Source of the DNA: JAQBYK01 sp964499425
GTDB lineage: Bacteria; Patescibacteriota; Gracilibacteria; UBA1369; LOWO2-01-FULL-3
Direction: 5' to 3'
Length of the DNA stretch: 11,145 nucleotides
Assembly: GCA_964499425.1 (NCBI GenBank)
Contig: CAZCLD010000045.1
Location: forward strand, 1-11,145
Shown piece by piece: positions 7,492 through 11,145 of this stretch. Position 1 is the stretch's first letter; each line of letters opens with the position of its first letter. A program made the translations under genes and the position numbers. The notes beneath the pieces are model-generated. The model searched no databases and was not told where the DNA came from. It saw nothing but the letters and a program-made list of their open reading frames with translations.

Positions 7492-7503
7492 ATCCCCTTT
7501 TAT
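7475..7503 (+). promoter_or_regulatory. Candidate alaS promoter in the divergent spacer
   Basis: TTGATC (7475-7480, four of six to TTGACA), a 17-base spacer and TTTTAT (7498-7503, four of six to TATAAT) face alaS. The start point expected from this -10 falls at about 7510, which is itself an in-frame ATG. The transcript would then be leaderless for a start at 7510, or carry a leader of about 27 bases without Shine-Dalgarno for the conserved start at 7537. The match is modest and is the weakest of the promoters listed. Confidence 0.3.
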
Positions 7504-7536
7504 CCTAGAATGGGCGGGCTTTTAAAAACTGCCAAT

Positions 7537-9375
7537 ATGACTGCAAACGAACTAAGGCGTCTATACATAGATTTTTTTGTTAAGAATTATGAGCACAGCG
7601 AAATTAAGGGTTCATCCTTGATCCCTGAGAACGATCCCACAGTGCTGTTTACCACTGCCGGAATGCACCCTCTGGTGCCTTTTTTGATGGGAGAAAAACA
7701 CCCCTCAGGTTCGAGATTAGTAAATGTTCAAAAGTGTATACGTACTGGTGACATTGATGAAGTCGGTGATGAAAGTCATCTGACATTTTTTGAGATGTTA
7801 GGGAATTGGTCGCTTGGAGATTATTTTAAAGAAGGAGCAATTAAAATGAGTTTTGAATTTTTGACTACCCCGAGAGAAGACGGGGGTCTTGGTTTATCTC
7901 TCGAGAATTTGGCGTTCACTTGTTTTGAAGGTGATGATGATGCTCCACGAGACGATGAGTCTGCTGAAATTTGGCGAGGACTAGGTATTAAAGATGAGCG
8001 GATTGCATTTCTTCCAAAAAAAGACAACTGGTGGGGTCCTGCTGGGCATACTGGTCCGTGTGGCCCTGATACTGAGATGTTCTATTGGACTGGTGAGGGT
8101 GATGCTCCTGAAAAATTTGACCCCCAAGATAATCAATGGCTTGAAATCTGGAACGATGTTTTCATGCAATATAATAAGCAGGAAGATGGCTCTTTTGTCC
8201 CTTTAGACCAGAAAAATGTGGATACGGGTATGGGCGTTGAAAGAGTTGTTGCGGTATTGAATGGAGTAACAACGCCTTTTGAAACTGATCTTTTTAAGGA
8301 TATTCTTGATGAAATACGTCTGCTTGGTGGATATAGTGCCCCTAACAAAGAGCAACTTGTTTCTGAGAGAATTATTGCCGATCATCTGAGATCAGCTACT
8401 TTCATCATAGGAGATCAAATGGGGGTCGCTCCTTCAAATACGGATCAGGGTTATGTTCTTCGCAGGTTGATTCGCAGATCAATTAGGCATGGACGTAAGA
8501 TTGGTATTGAGAGTGACTTTGTGAGAAAAATTGCTGGGATAGTCGTTAAGAATTATAGTAATTTTTATACTGAACTGGCTGAGAATCAGGAGAAAATTTT
8601 TGAAGAGATCTCTAAAGAGGAAACGCAGTTTAATCGAACGATTAATAAAGGTTTGTCTGTGCTTCGTAAAAAAATGGCTCACCATGAAGATGAAAAAACT
8701 AAAGGTATAAAAGTATTTGGTAATGATTTTTGTTTTGAGATGCTTGCAACTTATGGTTTCCCGTTGGAGATGACTATTGAGGAGCTTGAAGCAGATGGCT
8801 GGATCAAGGATAGCAAAGAGCGCAAACAAGTTTTAAAGGAATTTGAGGCGCATTATAAGAAGCATCAAGAGATGTCACGTGCGGGGGCAGAGGATAAGTT
8901 CTCAGGAGGTTTGGCCGATCATAGTGAAGAAGTTATTCGTTTACATACTGCAACGCATCTGTTGCACCAGGCTCTTCGTGACGTTTTGGGTAGTCATGTC
9001 GCACAGAAGGGCTCGAATATTACTAAAGACCGTTTACGTTTTGATTTCGTCCATGGAGAAAAGATGACTCCTGAACAAAAGGCTGAGGTTGAGCGTATTG
9101 TAAATGATCAAATAAGAGCTGCTTTGCCAATAAGTTTTGAGGAAATGACTGTAGAAGAAGCCAAGGCAAAAGGGGCAATCGGCTTATTTGAATCAAAATA
9201 TGGGGACAGAGTAAAAGTATATACAATCGGTGAGCCAGAGAATGGTTCTGTTTACAGTATGGAGATTTGTGGTGGTCCCCATGTAAATAACACCTCTGAT
9301 GTTGGACAATTTAAAATCAAAAAAGAAGAAAGCTCTTCTAGCGGTGTGAGAAGGATTAAGGCGATCATTGGTTAG
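7537..9375 (+). CDS. alaS: Alanyl-tRNA synthetase, compact form with editing site but no C-Ala domain
   Basis: The enzyme attaches alanine to tRNA-Ala using ATP. From the conserved start it has 612 residues; most bacterial enzymes have about 870-880. Class II motifs are present: motif 1 region with S-S-L-I-P-E-N-D-P-T (26-35), motif 2 with H-L-T-F-F-E-M-L-G-N-W-S (81-92), and motif 3 G-M-G-V-E-R (231-236). The tRNA-recognition region has Asn301 before Y-V-L-R-R. The editing site is complete: H470-T-A-T-H474 and C578-G-G-P-H582. The protein ends shortly after the editing domain, so C-Ala is absent. Only 66 residues separate the Y-G-F-P motif from H470, against about 165 in E. coli by my recollection, so the beta-barrel between them is missing too. 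An in-frame ATG at 7510 would add nine residues. I prefer 7537 by family alignment; neither has a Shine-Dalgarno. Its stop overlaps the convergent miaB stop. Confidence 0.95.
   Translation: MTANELRRLYIDFFVKNYEHSEIKGSSLIPENDPTVLFTTAGMHPLVPFLMGEKHPSGSRLVNVQKCIRTGDIDEVGDESHLTFFEMLGNWSLGDYFKEGAIKMSFEFLTTPREDGGLGLSLENLAFTCFEGDDDAPRDDESAEIWRGLGIKDERIAFLPKKDNWWGPAGHTGPCGPDTEMFYWTGEGDAPEKFDPQDNQWLEIWNDVFMQYNKQEDGSFVPLDQKNVDTGMGVERVVAVLNGVTTPFETDLFKDILDEIRLLGGYSAPNKEQLVSERIIADHLRSATFIIGDQMGVAPSNTDQGYVLRRLIRRSIRHGRKIGIESDFVRKIAGIVVKNYSNFYTELAENQEKIFEEISKEETQFNRTINKGLSVLRKKMAHHEDEKTKGIKVFGNDFCFEMLATYGFPLEMTIEELEADGWIKDSKERKQVLKEFEAHYKKHQEMSRAGAEDKFSGGLADHSEEVIRLHTATHLLHQALRDVLGSHVAQKGSNITKDRLRFDFVHGEKMTPEQKAEVERIVNDQIRAALPISFEEMTVEEAKAKGAIGLFESKYGDRVKVYTIGEPENGSVYSMEICGGPHVNNTSDVGQFKIKKEESSSSGVRRIKAIIG
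9372..9375. other. Overlapping stop codons of convergent alaS and miaB
   Basis: The four bases TTAG serve both genes: TAG on the plus strand ends alaS (9373-9375) and TAA on the minus strand ends miaB (9374-9372). No hairpin with a T-run is visible on either side, so each transcript must end inside the other gene's coding sequence, giving antisense 3' overlaps. Confidence 0.9.
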
Positions 9376-10742
9376 ATTAGTTCACCTTCTAGGTGCCATA
9401 ATTTGGAGTCGATCACCTTAACGGGGACTATTTTGCCGAGCAGATTACGTCCTGAGTTGAATTGGACTGTCTTGAAGTGCTCGCTTCGACCATGACATGT
9501 TTTTCCATCCTGGTTCTCTACTAGGACTTTTACTGTTTTTCCTCTGAATCTTTTTAATGTTTTTTGAGAATTCTTTTTCAAGAGTTCATTTAGCTTATGC
9601 CATCTAACACTTTTTGTCTCCTGAGGTATGTCGTCCCTTATGAATTTTGCTGCAGTCGTTCCTTTTCTTTCTGAATATTGTGCTAGATATCCATGTTCGA
9701 AAGCCAATTCCTTGAAGAAGTCGTAGGTATTGTTAAATTCTTCTTCTGTTTCTCCGCAGAACCCTACGATTATGTCTGTGGATATTGAGATATCAGGGAT
9801 CTTTTTTCTTAGTTTTTTAATTATTTCCTTGTAGATCTTTGTGTCGTAAGTGCGATTCATTCGCTTTAGGGTGCGATCATCTCCTGATTGAACGGGTAAA
9901 TGAAGATAAGGCATTTGCGTTTTGAGCGTTGCCATTGCTTCAATTAATTGATCCGACATGTCTTTTGGGTGTGGAGATGTAAACCTTACTCTTTGCAATC
10001 CCATTTCGTGTAATTTGTCTAATTCCTCCAGTAGATAAACGAATGGCTCTTTATCTTTGAGGGTTTTGAAGGTCTTATTTTCTCCATCAAATTTGCTCAA
10101 ACCATATGAGTTTACGGTCTGTCCGATTAAAGTGATTTCCTTACAACCGTTTTTGACTAGTTGCTCCGCTTCTCTCATAATTTCTTCAATTTTGCGGCTT
10201 TTTTCGCGTCCGCGGCTATAGGGAACTATGCAGTAAGTGCAGAATTTATCGCATCCGTTTGAGATAGCCACAAAAGCCTGGGATTTGGATTGATGAGAAG
10301 TGTGAGTCGGTGTTATGTGAAAGTAGTCTTCGAGTGATTCTTCTTTAATTTCGGGGATTTTGAGGTCTGGATTTATTTCGCGGGCAAGTTGTGCGAGTTT
10401 TGGTAATTCCTCTGTCTTGAGTGCAATATCAAGGTTGTGCATCTTGATAAAAAGCTTGTCTCTATCAACGGAATACCTGGAGCTACTTTTTCTGACCATG
10501 CATCCGGTTATAACCACTATTAGATTTGGGTTTTTCCTTTTTAGGGCCTCCATTTTTTTCATCTCTCCGTAGACACGATCCTCAGCTTTTTGACGGATAC
10601 TGCATGTGTTAAACATTATTATGTTTGCGTCTTTGTAATTTTTGGTTGTCTTAAATCCGAGTGCTTCTAAGTAAGCGCCCATGCGTTCTGTGTCAGAGTA
10701 ATTCATTTGACAACCATATGTCCCAATATAGTATTTCAACAT
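9372..10742 (-). CDS. miaB: tRNA-2-methylthio-N6-dimethylallyladenosine synthase (MiaB)
   Basis: This is a radical-SAM methylthiotransferase that adds a methylthio group to i6A37 in tRNAs reading U-starting codons. At 456 residues it has the usual length. The N-terminal UPF0004 domain binds one 4Fe-4S cluster through C11, C47 and C81 (contexts Y-G-C-Q-M-N, N-T-C-S-I-R, T-G-C-M-V). The radical-SAM motif C164-x3-C168-x2-C171 binds the second cluster. The core also shows G-Q-T-V-N-S-Y-G (207-214) and L-P-V-Q-S-G-D (282-288), followed by a C-terminal TRAM RNA-binding domain at about 395-456. N-S-D-T-E-R-M-type residues after C11 (here Y-S-D-T-E-R-M) favour MiaB over MtaB or RimO. It needs MiaA-made i6A as substrate; miaA is not in this window. 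Convergent with alaS. The ATG at 10742 lies six bases after a -10 box. Confidence 0.95.
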   Translation of the reverse strand: MLKYYIGTYGCQMNYSDTERMGAYLEALGFKTTKNYKDANIIMFNTCSIRQKAEDRVYGEMKKMEALKRKNPNLIVVITGCMVRKSSSRYSVDRDKLFIKMHNLDIALKTEELPKLAQLAREINPDLKIPEIKEESLEDYFHITPTHTSHQSKSQAFVAISNGCDKFCTYCIVPYSRGREKSRKIEEIMREAEQLVKNGCKEITLIGQTVNSYGLSKFDGENKTFKTLKDKEPFVYLLEELDKLHEMGLQRVRFTSPHPKDMSDQLIEAMATLKTQMPYLHLPVQSGDDRTLKRMNRTYDTKIYKEIIKKLRKKIPDISISTDIIVGFCGETEEEFNNTYDFFKELAFEHGYLAQYSERKGTTAAKFIRDDIPQETKSVRWHKLNELLKKNSQKTLKRFRGKTVKVLVENQDGKTCHGRSEHFKTVQFNSGRNLLGKIVPVKVIDSKLWHLEGELI

Positions 10743-10748
10743 GGCGCC

Positions 10749-10777
10749 ATCATAGTTTAGCGCGCTTAAGGAAGCAA
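10749..10777 (-). promoter_or_regulatory. miaB promoter placed for a leaderless transcript
   Basis: The minus strand shows TTGCTT (10777-10772), a 17-base spacer, TATGAT (10754-10749, five of six to consensus), then exactly six bases (GGCGCC) and the miaB ATG. The start point would fall on the ATG itself. No Shine-Dalgarno exists in the 67-base spacer. It is the best complete -35/-10 pair in the window. The spacer has no visible intrinsic terminator for the upstream gene. Confidence 0.55.
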
Positions 10778-10809
10778 GATTTAAGCTCTACTACGTTGGC
10801 ATTTGACAC

Positions 10810-11145
10810 TTATCCCAGGGCTTCTCCTGCATCAGCTTTTTCTACACTTGCGACAGCTGTGCCAGGCGTTGGTGCTTCCTCTACGGTTTCCTGTATATCT
10901 GCTTGCGCCACATTTCCCGCAAACCCTTTTGCTGTTGAACTTTTTGCTGCTTTTGTTCCTACTGTGAGTGTTGTTTTCAAAGCTTTTGCCCCTGATTTAA
11001 GCGTTGCCTTAGCATATGGATTGGCATCTCCTACCCCCTTTGCCACGTCGTCAACTGCAGATCTAGCACCTTGATATGCCCTTGTTGCTAGGCCTTTTAA
11101 TCCCTGTGTCCCTTGTGTAGCACCCTTCAAAGTCTCTGCTGCACC
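10810..11145 (-). CDS. C-terminal 111 residues of an Ala/Gly/Lys/Thr-rich protein of unknown function (runs off right edge)
   Basis: The frame is open from the right edge to TAA at 10812-10810, so the true start probably lies outside the window. A TTG at 11130 is the only start-like codon in view near the edge and I do not trust it. The visible part has no Cys or Trp and is dominated by Ala, Gly, Lys and Thr. From the edge to about residue 85 small and basic residues alternate with hydrophobics in a way that could form amphipathic helices. The last 25 or so residues are acidic and Pro-containing, probably disordered. Codons look like those of the neighbours, which supports real coding over the overlapping plus-strand frame. 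I do not recognise a family; tails of this composition occur in many unrelated membrane or structural proteins. Confidence 0.65.
   Translation of the reverse strand, partial: GAAETLKGATQGTQGLKGLATRAYQGARSAVDDVAKGVGDANPYAKATLKSGAKALKTTLTVGTKAAKSSTAKGFAGNVAQADIQETVEEAPTPGTAVASVEKADAGEALG

Noticed and set aside
8479..8829. Minus-strand open frame of 116 codons inside alaS
   Set aside because: It covers the tRNA-recognition domain of AlaRS antisense, with low-complexity Phe/Ile-rich translation and no promoter or start context.
10741..10766. Short palindromes ATGGCGCCAT (10741-10750) and AGCGCGCT (10759-10766) around the miaB promoter, possible operator
   Set aside because: Perfect 8- and 10-base palindromes are not rare enough by chance in a 67-base spacer, and there is no repeated half-site or partner site.
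10661..11074. Plus-strand open frame of 137 codons across the miaB start and the right-edge gene
   Set aside because: It overlaps the miaB N-terminus, which carries the C11 motif, and the miaB promoter. The minus-strand frames explain both parts better.
1..11145. Recoding of TGA as glycine, as in Gracilibacteria and SR1
   Set aside because: No complete gene has an internal TGA, and TGA ends the 529-residue protein at the point expected from its paralogue.

Overview
The window looks like a piece of a Candidate Phyla Radiation (Patescibacteria) genome. The reasons are: a DUF3352-like and a DUF4012-like membrane-anchored protein side by side; a family of very cysteine-rich cytoplasmic proteins that I recall as recurrent and uncharacterised in such genomes; a shortened alanyl-tRNA synthetase; and almost gapless coding. 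TGA is a stop here (it ends the 529-residue gene) and no complete gene has an in-frame TGA, so the Gracilibacteria/SR1 recoding of TGA does not apply. I cannot name the phylum from sequence alone.

Layout. From 7455 down to base 1, five genes run on the minus strand with gaps of 1, -13, 12 and 3 bases: a DUF3352-like protein, a DUF4012 protein, two full-length cysteine-rich paralogues (529 and 548 residues) and the first 78 codons of a third paralogue that runs off the left edge. On the plus strand from 7537 is alaS, divergent from this operon across an 81-base spacer. alaS and the minus-strand miaB are convergent and their stop codons overlap by four bases. At the right edge is the 3' end of a minus-strand gene for an Ala/Gly/Lys/Thr-rich protein. 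There are no tRNAs, rRNAs, CRISPR arrays or insertion sequences, and no gene-free stretch over 100 bases.

How the parts fit. alaS and miaB are translation genes (tRNA charging and tRNA hypermodification). The operon couples two single-pass surface proteins with cytoplasmic cysteine-rich proteins. In each complete paralogue a zinc-ribbon-like eight-cysteine module sits at both ends of a Cys-rich middle. All four complete modules have identical cysteine spacing, and the third paralogue keeps the same spacing but has lost the second cysteine of each visible pair.

Expression signals. None of the seven visible start codons has a Shine-Dalgarno sequence. Three of them (548-residue gene, DUF3352-like gene, miaB) lie 6 to 7 bases after a good -10 box, the arrangement expected for leaderless mRNAs.
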